64,000 bases of DNA from UBA7692 sp964650845 (GTDB lineage Bacteria; Bacteroidota; Bacteroidia; Chitinophagales; LD1): NCBI GenBank assembly GCA_964650845.1, contig CAZYXR010000006.1:5830-69829 (forward strand), in the 5' to 3' direction. Positions 50,662 through 61,100 of the stretch are shown one piece after another. The translations under genes were made by a program, and so were the position numbers. The first letter of the stretch is position 1; each line of letters opens with the position of its first letter. The notes beneath the pieces are model-generated. The model saw only the letters and a program-made list of their open reading frames with translations. It was not told the origin of the DNA and did not search any database.

Positions 50662-50970
50662 ATGCAAAATTCATTCATAGAACGAAATTTAGGCGCTATT
50701 CAAAACTTAATGCGCAAGCATCGCATCAAGAAGGGTTATTTGTTTGGCAGTTGTGTGAAAGATAATTTTGACAAGGATAGCGATATAGATGTACTGGTGG
50801 AGGTGGACGAAACTATTGAACCTACTGAGTTGGGCGAGCACTTGTGGAATTTACAATTTGAATTGCAGGAATTATTGGGTCGCGAAGTGGATTTGATAAC
50901 TACCCGATCGTTGCGCAATCCTTTTTTCAGACAGGAGCTAAATAAAACACGCCAACCAATCTATGGATAG
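50662..50970 (+). CDS. mntA: MntA-like minimal nucleotidyltransferase (antitoxin)
   Basis: 102 residues. A minimal nucleotidyltransferase with the GSx10DxD motif in YLFGSCVKDNFDKDSDIDVLVE (about 32-53) and EVDLIT further on. MntA antitoxins AMPylate (or otherwise adenylylate) the HEPN toxin HepT near its RX4-6H site. The hepT frame starts eight bases before this stop, so the genes overlap. A -7 type element TACTTTTG ends eight bases before the start, which suggests an almost leaderless transcript. Confidence 0.85.
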   Translation: MQNSFIERNLGAIQNLMRKHRIKKGYLFGSCVKDNFDKDSDIDVLVEVDETIEPTELGEHLWNLQFELQELLGREVDLITTRSLRNPFFRQELNKTRQPIYG

Positions 50971-51302
50971 AGAAAGTTTGAAACTTCTGTGGGATGTTTT
51001 AGAACACGCCCGCGAAATTGAAACAATGACTAATGAAGTCAGTTATGAGCAATACTCCAAAGACCGCAAACTCATTTTAGCAGTTGAACGTTGTTTTGAG
51101 ATTATCGGACATGCCGTTTCGCAGTTATGACAAACTCCGTACTGATATTCCGATTACAGACAAAGTAAAAATCATTGGTTTGAGAAACAAACTTGCTCAC
51201 AGCTACGATGAAGTGGAACAAGTGAGCATTTGGAGCATCATAAAGAAAAATTTACCAATATTGATTAACGAGGTAGAACTATTATTGAATGTAAAAGAGT
51301 AA
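50963..51302 (+). pseudogene. hepT: HepT-like HEPN toxin, frameshifted
   Basis: Starting at 50963 the frame reads MDRESLKLLWDVLEHAREIETM to FEIIGHAVSQL and stops at about 51130. The rest (SYDKLRTDIPITDKVKIIGLRNKLAHSYDEVEQ to LLLNVKE) is in the +1 frame to 51302. HepT-like proteins continue through exactly this point, so a one-base insertion (or two-base loss) near 51115-51130 has broken the gene. The RX4H motif (RNKLAH) of the HEPN ribonuclease is present but is now in the separate frame. It is cotranscribed with mntA. Confidence 0.8.
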
Positions 51303-51533
51303 AAACTTCTTTTGGTATTTATTGCATAAAAAATACAGAAAACATAATTGTGCAGGATGATAGTATTTCTGAGTTGGAGAGAAGGCTATTTCAAGGTTTT
51401 ACAATGAAAAGGATTTTGATAAATCTTTTACTGTAACATTTGAATTATAGATGCATCAGAACAGAACAATGGCAACAAATTTTACTTTTGGCAAGCCAAA
51501 AAAAACCGCAATGGTATTTTGGGATAGAATTAA
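51303..51533. other. Intergenic region before OstA-like gene
   Basis: No convincing gene. A frame of about 45 codons (51304-51436) without a start reads GIYCIKNTENI and might be a degenerate GIY-YIG remnant, but the match is too short to claim. TACTTTTG at 51483-51490 is a possible -7 element for the next gene. Confidence 0.4.
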
Positions 51534-53042
51534 ATGAAGATAATACGTGTATTGTTATTTGCAGTTGTTGCATTGATGTTTGCAAATTTGCATGCACAAG
51601 ACTCTACCAAAGAGGTGCAAATTATTCATGCCGATTATTTAAAATATACCGAACTAAGTGGCAAGCGCTACACGCTGCTTTCGGGCGATGTGCAGCTAAA
51701 ACAAGAAGACGTGTTAATGTTTTGCGACAGCGCAAAAATTCAGCGCGACTCAAATGCCGTTGATGCCTTTGGGCACGTTCACATCAGGCAAGATACCATT
51801 GATGCATACAGCGATGTGTTGTATTATACCGGAAACAACAAAACGGCAAAATTATTGCACAATGTGCGCTTAAAAACGCCCAATATGACATTGCTTTCCA
51901 ATGAATTAATTTACAATTCTGCTACAAAAACATCCTACTACTTATCGGGTGGCAAAGTGTTGCGCAACAACACAACAATAACCAGCGAGAAAGGCTACTT
52001 CTATTCGGCAACAAACATGATTCACTTTAGAAACAATGTAGAAATTATAGATTCAAACTATCGCGTTTTTTCCGACACGTTGCACTACAATTTAAAAACC
52101 GATGTTGCATACTTCTTCGGCAACACCACCATCATAAACAAAGCAAGCTCTATAAATTGCAAATCGGGGTGGTACGATAGCAAGAGCGACATTGCAGCAT
52201 TTGGGGCAGGTACCGTGGTGAATAACTCTCCACAAACACTGTTTACCGATAGTCTTTACTACGAACGATTCAGAGGCTATGGCAGATGCCTAAAATCATT
52301 TGAATGGCGCGACAGTTCTATGGAAGTTTCAATTGTTGGCGACCGAGGCGAATACTTTGAAGATCGCGAATACATTAAGGCCTCGGATAATGCAGTGTTG
52401 ATTTATAAATTAGAAAACGATTCGTTGTTTTTAACTGCCGACACACTTAAAAGCATGAAAAAATCGGAGCGCGACACTACGCGCATTTTCTATGCCTATC
52501 GCAACGTGCGAATGTTTATGAAAGATATGCAGGGCGTGTGCGATTCATTGTACTACTCTTTTGAAGATTCTACGTTTCGCTTTCATCAAAAACCTGTGAT
52601 ATGGAACGATAGCATACAAATGACTGCCGATACCATTTTTATGACCGTAAAAAACAAAAAGCCCGATGAACTGAAAATGATGCGCAACGGATTTATTATT
52701 TCACCATCCTCATTCGAGTTTTACGACCAGATAAAAGGCAAAAATATTTTTGGCTATTTTATTGAAAACGAACTACGCAAAGTAAAGGTGGTGCAAAATG
52801 CCGAAAGCCTTTATTATGGCAAAGAAGATAACGGAAAAATAATGGGAGTAAACAAGGCAAAGAGTGCGGTAATGTGGCTGTATTTTGCTGAAAAGAAAAT
52901 GAAGAAAATAACCTTTGAGCGAAAGCCTGAAGCTGTCTTTACACCAATAAAAATGTTGCCACAGGATGAGTACACGCTAAAAGATTTTAAATGGCATATA
53001 GACAGAAAACCTAAAAGCAGAGCCGATATTTTACAACGGTAA
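51534..53042 (+). CDS. OstA/LptA-like envelope protein
   Basis: 502 residues with a signal peptide (MKIIRVLLFAVVALMFANLHAQ). The mature part is a continuous beta-jellyroll of OstA-like repeats (IIHADYLKYTELSGKRYTLLSGDVQLKQEDVLMFCDSA, then FGHVHI), the fold used by LptA and the N-domain of LptD to carry LPS across the periplasm. Bacteroidota have large single OstA-like proteins of this kind, so a role in LPS transport is likely, but the exact partner is not shown. It ends YRKPKSRADILQR-like in a basic tail. Confidence 0.85.
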   Translation: MKIIRVLLFAVVALMFANLHAQDSTKEVQIIHADYLKYTELSGKRYTLLSGDVQLKQEDVLMFCDSAKIQRDSNAVDAFGHVHIRQDTIDAYSDVLYYTGNNKTAKLLHNVRLKTPNMTLLSNELIYNSATKTSYYLSGGKVLRNNTTITSEKGYFYSATNMIHFRNNVEIIDSNYRVFSDTLHYNLKTDVAYFFGNTTIINKASSINCKSGWYDSKSDIAAFGAGTVVNNSPQTLFTDSLYYERFRGYGRCLKSFEWRDSSMEVSIVGDRGEYFEDREYIKASDNAVLIYKLENDSLFLTADTLKSMKKSERDTTRIFYAYRNVRMFMKDMQGVCDSLYYSFEDSTFRFHQKPVIWNDSIQMTADTIFMTVKNKKPDELKMMRNGFIISPSSFEFYDQIKGKNIFGYFIENELRKVKVVQNAESLYYGKEDNGKIMGVNKAKSAVMWLYFAEKKMKKITFERKPEAVFTPIKMLPQDEYTLKDFKWHIDRKPKSRADILQR

Positions 53043-53063
53043 CAGATAGTTGAACAATTGATT

Positions 53064-53071
53064 TAGCTTTG
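53064..53071 (+). promoter_or_regulatory. Probable -7 element of the transglutaminase-like gene
   Basis: TAGCTTTG matches TAnnTTTG; a -33 TTG at the expected spacing is not present. It lies 20 bases before the ATG at 53091. Confidence 0.4.
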
Positions 53072-53090
53072 CATTTCACAAGTGATTTTT

Positions 53091-53723
53091 ATGGAAGAAT
53101 ATTTACAACCCACCGCCTTTATTGATTCAACCCACCCTACTGTTATTGATTTTGCAAATCAATTTACCACGGCAGCAAAAACCAACAGCGAAAAGGCAGT
53201 TGATTTATACTATGCTGTGCGCGATGAAGTTTTGTATTCGCCATACCACTTGGTATTGAATCCGGCTATGATTTCAGCAAGCCTTACCTTAAAAAGAAAA
53301 AGCGGTTATTGTATTGAAAAATCATTGCTTTTGGCGGCTGCTGGCCGAGCGCTCGGCATCCCTTCGCGATTGGGCTTTTCTATTGTTCGCAATCACATTT
53401 CAACCGAAAAATTTCGCCAGCAATTGCGCAGCGATAAATTTGTTTTTCACGGCTACAACGAATTTTTGTTAGACGGCAAATGGGTAAAATGCACACCAGC
53501 ATTCAACAAAAGTTTATGCGAAAAATTCAATGTACCTGCACTCGATTTTGATGGCAAAACAGATTCTGTATTTCAACAGTTTACGGCAGATGGGCAGCAA
53601 TACATGGAATACCTGCATGAGTATGGACAATTTGCAGATTTCCCATACGAACTTTTCGTATCAGAGTTAAAAGTTCACTACCCTCATTTGTTTGAAAAAA
53701 GCGAGTCATTAGACCTTGCATAA
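53091..53723 (+). CDS. Transglutaminase-like domain protein
   Basis: 210 residues from the ATG at 53091. The transglutaminase-like core has the catalytic Cys in KSGYCIEKSLLLAAAGRALGIPSRLGF (about residue 66), His in FVFHGYNEFLLDGKW (about 119) and a third polar position near KWVKCTPAFN. No signal peptide, so cytoplasmic. Members include proteases and amidases; the substrate is not known. The following CHU-type gene is on the same strand. Confidence 0.88.
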   Translation: MEEYLQPTAFIDSTHPTVIDFANQFTTAAKTNSEKAVDLYYAVRDEVLYSPYHLVLNPAMISASLTLKRKSGYCIEKSLLLAAAGRALGIPSRLGFSIVRNHISTEKFRQQLRSDKFVFHGYNEFLLDGKWVKCTPAFNKSLCEKFNVPALDFDGKTDSVFQQFTADGQQYMEYLHEYGQFADFPYELFVSELKVHYPHLFEKSESLDLA

Positions 53724-53790
53724 CTTTTTCTTTCCCCTTTTTGAGTTTGTGAAAAAGCGAGGTTATATCTTCGCAACTCTTTTACTAATA

Positions 53791-55758
53791 ATGCGCAGCA
53801 TACTTTTTCTTTTCCTTGTGTTTTTTGCAATGGCTGTAAATGCACAAGCATTAAATGCAGTAATCAATGTACAAAATACAAACTGCGCAGTAAATGGCGG
53901 TAGCGCACAAGCCGTAGTAACAGGCGGCACACAGCCATACAGTTATGTTTGGAGCAATACAGCTACCTCTAACCCCACTGTTGGTTTAACTTTTGGCAAT
54001 TATTCGGTTACGATTTTTTCAGCCGGAAAAACAGATTCAATAACAAGAACATTCACTGTGGCAGATGCAGCAACTGTACTAATAACCACCACGCCAAACG
54101 ATACCATTTGCGCTGGCAAAACAGTTGTGCTACAAGCCAACGCTCAACCAGCCGGTGGAACATTTGAGTGGAGCGGTGGCGACTTACCTACCAATAGAAA
54201 TGGCGATACAATACACGTTGCTCCGCTCACCGACCAAACTTATTCAGTTGTTTATAATCATCCATCTTGCTCGGGTACAAAAACTATCAGAATTGAAGCA
54301 GGCGTTGTAAAGGCATCTCTTGGCGGCATTACACAACCTACTTGTGGTTTAAGCAATGGCTCAATCATTGGCGCTGGCACTGGTTACAAAGGTACATTTT
54401 CGTGGTTGCAAGATGGGCAACCATTATCCAGCAATGCTTCCATTTTAAGTAGTTTAAAAAGTGGCACTTATACTTTTATTCTCACCGATGAAATTGCAGG
54501 ATGCAGCGACACAGTTCAAAATATTGTATTGCAGGATGTAACAAGTTTTTCATCGGTAAATGCAATTACAACCACATCAGATGATTGCTTGAAAGCAACC
54601 GGCACAGCTAGTATAACTGTTACAGGCGGCAGTGGAAATTACACATACAAATGGAGCCATAATGCTGCTTTAAATTCCAACACTGCAAGCAATCTTGCAA
54701 AAGGAACGTACCGAGTAACTGTAAATGATGGCGTGTGCACTCCATTTGATACTGCAATTACAATCTCCGGGCCGGTGTCCACAACTACAGTTGCAGCTAC
54801 CGCTACCAACGACAATTGCAGTAGCAATACTGGCACAGCTACTGCCACTGCCACCGATGGAACGCCCCCATACACCTATATTTGGAGCACTGGCGCAAAC
54901 ACTCAAAACATTACACAACTTGCCGGCAACGCTTCATATACAGTAACTGCCACAGATGGTGCCGGCTGCACTGCCGAAACAACAGTGCAAGTAGGCGATA
55001 TCCCTGCACCGGCAATAAGTTTTCTTGCCTTCGACTCGTTGTGCCCCGCAGCGCAAAACGGTGTATTGAGCGTTTCGGCAAGTGGTGGTTTGGCTCCATA
55101 TTCCTTTGCATGGAGTCATAACAATTCTGTTACTGCAAATATTGCCGACAACCTTGCGGCCGGCACTTATTCGGCTACTGTAACCGATGCTGGTGGCTGC
55201 ACAGCCTCGGCACAAATTACAATTGCTTCATACGATAACCCACAAGTTACTTTAGATGATAGCATTACTATTTTTAGAGGCGAAGTAGCAGCATTAAAAG
55301 TTCAAACTTCATTGCCGGTAACAGCAGTAAAATGGAGCCCTTACATACAATCGAGCGATAACTCTTTAACTGCATTTCCAAAACCCGACAATACAACAAT
55401 GTATTTTGTTGATGTAGAATACGGCAAAGGCTGTTCCATAGCCGATAGTATTTTAGTAACCGTTGTAGCAGAGGAGGGCGAGGTTATCATCCCCAATATT
55501 TTTACACCAAATGGCGATGGCGTAAACGACTTTTTTTACATCAACTCAAAAGCAATAAGCAGGTTAGATGTGCGAATTTTTGACAGATGGGGCAACAAGG
55601 TTTTTGAAAGCAACAACATTGATTTTAAATGGGATGGCGTTAATGAATTCACCAAAATACCATCGCCAAACGGAGTGTTTACCTATTCGATAGAATACAC
55701 CACTTTTGCGGCTTCTGGTGCAAAATTAGCCAAGGGCAGTGTAACACTGGTTCGTTAG
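53791..55758 (+). CDS. Secreted SprB-repeat protein with CHU-type C-terminal domain
   Basis: 655 residues from the ATG at 53791, which begins a normal signal peptide (MRSILFLFLVFFAMAVNAQ). Five or six SprB-type repeats of about 85 residues follow (for example NCAVNGGSAQAVVTGGTQPYSYVWSN and NDNCSSNTGTATATATDGTPPYTYIWS), each with the GGxxPYxYxWS core of adhesin repeats in SprB. The last 85 residues (IPNIFTPNGDGVNDFFYI ... FDRWGNKVFESNN ... KGSVTLVR) are the CHU-type T9SS domain. Probably a cell-surface adhesin. It has no adjacent SprF partner. Confidence 0.88.
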   Translation: MRSILFLFLVFFAMAVNAQALNAVINVQNTNCAVNGGSAQAVVTGGTQPYSYVWSNTATSNPTVGLTFGNYSVTIFSAGKTDSITRTFTVADAATVLITTTPNDTICAGKTVVLQANAQPAGGTFEWSGGDLPTNRNGDTIHVAPLTDQTYSVVYNHPSCSGTKTIRIEAGVVKASLGGITQPTCGLSNGSIIGAGTGYKGTFSWLQDGQPLSSNASILSSLKSGTYTFILTDEIAGCSDTVQNIVLQDVTSFSSVNAITTTSDDCLKATGTASITVTGGSGNYTYKWSHNAALNSNTASNLAKGTYRVTVNDGVCTPFDTAITISGPVSTTTVAATATNDNCSSNTGTATATATDGTPPYTYIWSTGANTQNITQLAGNASYTVTATDGAGCTAETTVQVGDIPAPAISFLAFDSLCPAAQNGVLSVSASGGLAPYSFAWSHNNSVTANIADNLAAGTYSATVTDAGGCTASAQITIASYDNPQVTLDDSITIFRGEVAALKVQTSLPVTAVKWSPYIQSSDNSLTAFPKPDNTTMYFVDVEYGKGCSIADSILVTVVAEEGEVIIPNIFTPNGDGVNDFFYINSKAISRLDVRIFDRWGNKVFESNNIDFKWDGVNEFTKIPSPNGVFTYSIEYTTFAASGAKLAKGSVTLVR

Positions 55759-55841
55759 TTTATTTTTTACACTTCTTGTTTGCAACACAACATTCGTTAA
55801 GCAAATAAACTGCATTTGTTTCGTAGATATATTCGCAGCCT

Positions 55842-57425
55842 ATGAAAATTCGTTGGGTAACAGTTATCGGCTTTGCAATTCTGCTGGCATTAGTTGGGTT
55901 GGTGTATATTCAATTTAACTGGGTAAGGCAAAGTTATTATGTGCGCGAAGCCAAATTTGACCAAGGTGTAAAAATAGCACTTACCTTGGTGGCGCAGCAG
56001 TTAGAGCGCAACGAAGCCGTATTGTACTTTTCGCAAACGGGCCTACCCGATATGGGCAAAGCTATGTCGCAGATGTATGACACAGTGCAAACTATTAAAA
56101 CATTTAACCCTAAATTTTCATTGATTGACTCGATAGGGCAACGCGCTATGAAGTTTGGCTTTACAGATACAACAGGCTTGTTTGTAAGCAAATTTTTTGG
56201 AAGCATTGAATACCTGCAAGATCACGCAAAAGGCATTCACGGCAGCACACAAGCCGACATCAGTCGGTTTGAAACACCCGAAGAAAGAGAGCGCATTTTG
56301 ATTGAATATCAATTCAGAAAATACAACAGAATGTTTCAGGATTTGGCAATGCAATTTATGTTGGAAGACAAATGCTTTGCTCAAAAAACCAACCAACAGC
56401 TTACAGAGTTATTGTTGAAAACAGAATTTTTGAAAGAGGGCATTGACACGAATTTTCAATATGCAGTTTTTGATAATTCAAACGATAAAAAACTATTCGG
56501 AAATCTTGAAAACATCACGCGTGCAGAGTTTGCAAACTTCTTTTCCATTCCGCTTTTTCCAAACGATTTTTACGACAATTCGGGCATTCTGATTTTGCAT
56601 TTTCCAGATAAAGAGCATTTTATTTTCAAAAGCATGTGGTTAATGCTTAGTGCGTCATTAGCATTCATACTAATTATTGTGGCATCGTTTGGTGGCGCGC
56701 TTTACATCATTATTCGCCAAAAGAAACTGGACGACCTAAAAACCGATTTCATCAATAATATGACACATGAATTTAAAACACCGGTTTCTACAATATCGCT
56801 GGCAAGCCAAATGCTGCTAAACGATAAAATTGTGGGCAACAAAGATAAAATTCAAAGCTATGCACACATTATTGAAGAAGAAAACAAACGCCTAAGCGGG
56901 CATATTGAAAATGTGTTGCAAGTTGCCAGATTAGATAGAGGCGAATACAAGCTGAAAAAAGAAAACTTAAACATTCACAACTTGCTGAACGAGATTACAG
57001 ATTCGCTTGCATTGCGCTTGCAAAACGAAAATGGCATATTGATAAAACGGTACAATGCAGCCAAATCGGATATTATTGGCGATAAGTTTCATTTATCGAA
57101 TGCCATATACAACATCTTTGATAATGCAATGAAGTATAGAAAAGATTCTGAATTGGAAATTGAGGTAAGCACCCGCAGTTCTCAACATGGAATTTTTATT
57201 AGCATCAAGGATAATGGCATTGGTATTTCTCACGAACATCAACGAAGGATATTCGAGAAATTTTATCGCGTTCCTACCGGAAACATCCATAATGTAAAAG
57301 GCTTTGGTTTAGGGCTTAGTTATGTAAAAATTATCATCAACGCTCATGGTGGCGATGTTTCGGTAGATGGCGAATTGGGCAAAGGCACAACTTTTGAAGC
57401 CTATCTTCCATTTAAGCCAGAATAG
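55842..57425 (+). CDS. Membrane sensor histidine kinase
   Basis: 527 residues. A first TM helix (about 4-27) and a second (about 267-290) enclose a periplasmic sensor of about 240 residues with no recognised fold. The HisKA box FINNMTHEFKTPVSTIS holds the phospho-acceptor His309. The ATPase domain has NAIYNIFDNAMKY (N box), DNGIGIS (G1) and GFGLGLSYVK (G2), ending GKGTTFEAYLPFKP. HAMP is absent. No response regulator is adjacent, so the partner is elsewhere; the neighbour is convergent comF. Confidence 0.92.
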   Translation: MKIRWVTVIGFAILLALVGLVYIQFNWVRQSYYVREAKFDQGVKIALTLVAQQLERNEAVLYFSQTGLPDMGKAMSQMYDTVQTIKTFNPKFSLIDSIGQRAMKFGFTDTTGLFVSKFFGSIEYLQDHAKGIHGSTQADISRFETPEERERILIEYQFRKYNRMFQDLAMQFMLEDKCFAQKTNQQLTELLLKTEFLKEGIDTNFQYAVFDNSNDKKLFGNLENITRAEFANFFSIPLFPNDFYDNSGILILHFPDKEHFIFKSMWLMLSASLAFILIIVASFGGALYIIIRQKKLDDLKTDFINNMTHEFKTPVSTISLASQMLLNDKIVGNKDKIQSYAHIIEEENKRLSGHIENVLQVARLDRGEYKLKKENLNIHNLLNEITDSLALRLQNENGILIKRYNAAKSDIIGDKFHLSNAIYNIFDNAMKYRKDSELEIEVSTRSSQHGIFISIKDNGIGISHEHQRRIFEKFYRVPTGNIHNVKGFGLGLSYVKIIINAHGGDVSVDGELGKGTTFEAYLPFKPE

Positions 57426-57437
57426 AAATTTACCCAG

Positions 57438-58133
57438 CTACGCTACTGCAATTGTTGCAATACTAATTTTGATGTTTTGCGCTTGAAGCAATGCATTAGC
57501 ACAAGCTTCGATAGTGGCACCGGTGGTAAGCACATCATCAACTAAAAGCACGTGTTTATTTTCTAACTGATGATTATTATGCAGCCGAAAAACATGCTCT
57601 ACATTTTCAATTCTATCAAAACGATTTTTGCGGGTTTGCGAGTCGGTCGCAACTATCCTTTCCACCGAATTTATATCAACAGAAGCTTTCAAAATGGAAC
57701 TCAATCCTTCTGCAAAATAGCTACTTTGATTATACCCTCTTTGCTTTTCTTTTTTCCAATACAAGGGTAAGGGTACAATCACATCAGGTTTTTCTAATTC
57801 CGAAACAGCTAACTTCTGACCAAGCTTTTCGCCCAGAAAAAAACCAACTTCTGTTCTGCCTCTGTACTTCAACTCGTGCAAAAGATTTTGCACACCGCCA
57901 TCTTTTGTGAAATAATATAGTGAAACTGCCGACTGAAATGGAAACCTACCATGTAAATGTCGCTCCATCTTATTCTCGCGCACCTGCCAGTAATTGGTTT
58001 GCGGCAATGCAACATCGCATTGTAAACAAATAACGGATTCGCTGCGCGAAAGCTGCTGACCACAAGCAAAACACACAGACGGATAAATGAGTTGCAAAAA
58101 CTCTTCGGTGTATTTGTGTAGTGCTTTCAGCAT
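57438..58133 (-). CDS. comF: ComF family phosphoribosyltransferase-like protein
   Basis: 231 residues. The N-terminal double-zinc-ribbon carries CFACGQQL and CLQCDVALP (residues about 21-42). The C-terminal PRTase fold has LKYRGRTEVG, the PRPP loop VLLVDDVLTTGATIEACANAL (about 195-215) and PLYWKKEKQRGYNQSSYFAEG. ComF-like proteins support DNA uptake in naturally competent bacteria; the molecular activity is not settled. It stands alone on the minus strand. Confidence 0.92.
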   Translation of the reverse strand: MLKALHKYTEEFLQLIYPSVCFACGQQLSRSESVICLQCDVALPQTNYWQVRENKMERHLHGRFPFQSAVSLYYFTKDGGVQNLLHELKYRGRTEVGFFLGEKLGQKLAVSELEKPDVIVPLPLYWKKEKQRGYNQSSYFAEGLSSILKASVDINSVERIVATDSQTRKNRFDRIENVEHVFRLHNNHQLENKHVLLVDDVLTTGATIEACANALLQAQNIKISIATIAVA

Positions 58134-58193
58134 AACATCATTGGTTAGATGAAATGAATCTAACCAATGATGTTCAAAGCATGAAATGTTCTT

Positions 58194-61100
58194 TTATCGA
58201 ACCAATAAAATACTTCCGGTATGTTGGGTAGTGGTTAATATTTCGTAAAGAACAGTGAGATGGTAAACATACACACCCGGCTGCGCTTTTTCGCCACCTA
58301 CGTAGCCATCCCAACCTATTTTAGCGTTGTCGGTTTCAAAAACTTTTTCGCCCCAGCGATTAAAAATTTTCAAATCAACTTGCTTAAAGCCGCCACCTTC
58401 TATTTTGAAAAAGTCATTCACCCCATCATTGTTTGGCGAAAACAAATTGGGAATATACAAGGCTGGTTTTTCAACCACAGTAACCCAAGCCGATTTTGTA
58501 AGTGTATCGCTGCAACCTCCAGCGCCAATAGCAACTAACGAAACATCATAAACACCTTTTTGAGCATAGTAGTGAACCGGCTCGAAATCGCCACTTACTG
58601 CGCTATCGCCAAATGTCCAAAACCAAGCTGTTGCCCCTGTGCTATTATTAGTAATTTCCAGCGCAGTTTCATTCTGAATCAAATTAAGTTGTGTAGCTGT
58701 AAAACTGGCAACCGGTTTTTCTGAAATAACAATAGTTTGTGTGGCAACATCGCTACAATTTGCGGCAGTAGCTGTTAATGTTACCGTAAAACTACCACCC
58801 GCATTATAGGCAAAAGTAGGCGAAGCATCGGTTGAGGTGCTGCCGTTTCCAAAATTCCAAACATAGTCGGTAGCACCAACCGAAAGGTTTTGAAACTGCA
58901 CATCCTCGCCCGCACATTTAGGTTGAAAGCTAAAATCGGCAGTTACACTCGGGCTTTCTGTTACTGTTGCACTTTCGGTATTTGTGCAACCCAAAGCATC
59001 TGTAACTGTAACCGTATAAGTGCCTTGGGTAACAGTTGTTGCAGCATTCGTTTCCGAATTGCTCCACACGTATGACACCCCACCACTCGCAGTTATTGTA
59101 GTGCTTCCTCCCGGGCAATATCCCAACGCACCACTAATAGCGATTGCCGGAGGTGCGCTTTCGGTTACGTTGGCAGTAGCGGTAGCAGTGCAAGTATTTG
59201 CGTCTGTTACTGTAACTGTGTAATTGCCTTGAGTTACAGTAATTACATCTGTTGTGCTACTTCCAGCATCATTCCAAGCGTAGCTTGCTCCACCGGTAGC
59301 AGTTAGTGTAGTATTTGCACCCACACAGTAGCTTAATGCACCGCCAATAGCAGCAACCGGAGCGGCAAACTCAGTAACCGTAGCTGAATTTGTACCAGTG
59401 CAGCCACTTGCATCTGATGCCGTAACAGAATAAGTACCTGCTGTTACGGTAATACTGGCTGTGGTGCTATTACCTGCATCATTCCACACAAAACTCGTTC
59501 CACCATTTGCAGTAATAGTGGTGTTGCCTCCCGGGCAATAAGATAATGTACCGCCAATAACAACCGTTAAACTTGTTGCTTCTGTAACTGTTGCATTTGC
59601 CGAAGCGGTGCAACCGTTTGCATCTGTTACAACAACAGTGTAGCTGCCTTGTGTTACAGTAACATTTGCTGTACTGCCAATGTTGTTCGAGCCTGCATCT
59701 GTCCACACATATCCAGTGCCACCACTTGCAGTAAGCGTAGTATTGCCACCTGTGCAATAGCTTAATGAACCGTTAATTGCAGCTACTGGAGTAGGAAACT
59801 GCGCAGCATTACTGAAAGCCGCACTTGGCGACACAGAATTACAAGCACCATCACTTGATTCTACAGTATAGCTTGTGCCCGTAGTCATACCTGTTATTGC
59901 GCCACCAGCACCAACTGTTGGGCCTACCGGATTAAAGATGTAAGTTAATGCTGCATTGTAATTGCTGATTGTACTACTGCCATCTGCACTGCATGATGGA
60001 GGCGTAGTTGCAATTGTTGGTACAGCCGGAGCAGCCACTTGCGCTGCATTACTAAAAGATGCGCTTGCAGTAGAATTACAAGTGCCATCGTTGGCTTCTA
60101 AAGTGTAGTTTGTACCAGTTGTCATACCGGTAATTGCACCACCAGCACCAACCGTAGGTCCCGCTGGGGTAAAAATATACGTTAATGCTGCATTATAATT
60201 GCTAACTACGCTGCTGCCGGCACTTGAACAGGTAGGTGGCGTTGTTGTAGTTGTAGGTGTAGCCGGAGTAGGCAACTGCGCAGCAATACTAAATGCCGCA
60301 CTTGGCGCTGGAGCATTACATGTTCCATCACTTGCGTCTACTGTGTAACTTGTACCTACGGTCATTCCTGATATTACACCTCCCGCACCGGCTGTTGGGC
60401 CAGCAGGAACAAATGTATAAATCAAAGCAGCATTATAATTGGTGATTGTGCTTACGCCATTGCCGCTGCACGATGGAGGTGTTGTTGTAACGGTTGGGGT
60501 TGCCGGTGGTGCTACTTGCGCTGCATTACTAAAAGCAGCACTTGGTGTTGAATTGCAACCTCCCTGCCCAGCAATAACTGTATAACTTGTTCCGGTTGTC
60601 ATACCGGTGATTGCCCCGCCTGCACCTGCCGATGGACCGGCAGGAGTAAAAGTATATGTCATGGCAGGATCGTAGTTGCTGATAGCGGTACTACCTGCCG
60701 CTGCACACGTAGCCGGGGTAGATGTAGTTGTAGGTGTGGCAGGTAGAACAACGGGTGTGTTATAGGTAATAAATAATATACCTTCAGCACCGCGCCCACC
60801 GTTGCTATCGCCACCACCACCACCACCACCGCCACGCACAGAACCAGGCACACTACTATTAACGGTAGCTGTACCTCCAGCACCGCCCAAAGGACCAGCT
60901 CCAGCTCCACCAACTCCACCAATACGCGATCCAGCAGGTTGAGCTCCACTACCGCCCGTACCCGGAGTGTTTGTTGTTCCACCCGAAGCAGTTCCTCCTG
61001 TTGAAGGCCCCCCCACAGAACTGCAACTATTACCTCTTCTACCACCTTGCCCTCCATTTGCTGCCATATTGATTGGCGTACTTGTTGCATCTGTACCAAC

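Noticed and set aside
51304..51436. Possible GIY-YIG remnant (GIYCIKNTENI)
   Set aside because: Short, no start codon and no second half of the motif, so chance cannot be excluded.
51440..51763. 107-codon frame overlapping the start of the OstA-like gene
   Set aside because: Cys- and Arg-rich with no family pattern; it runs into the clear signal peptide of the OstA-like gene in another frame.
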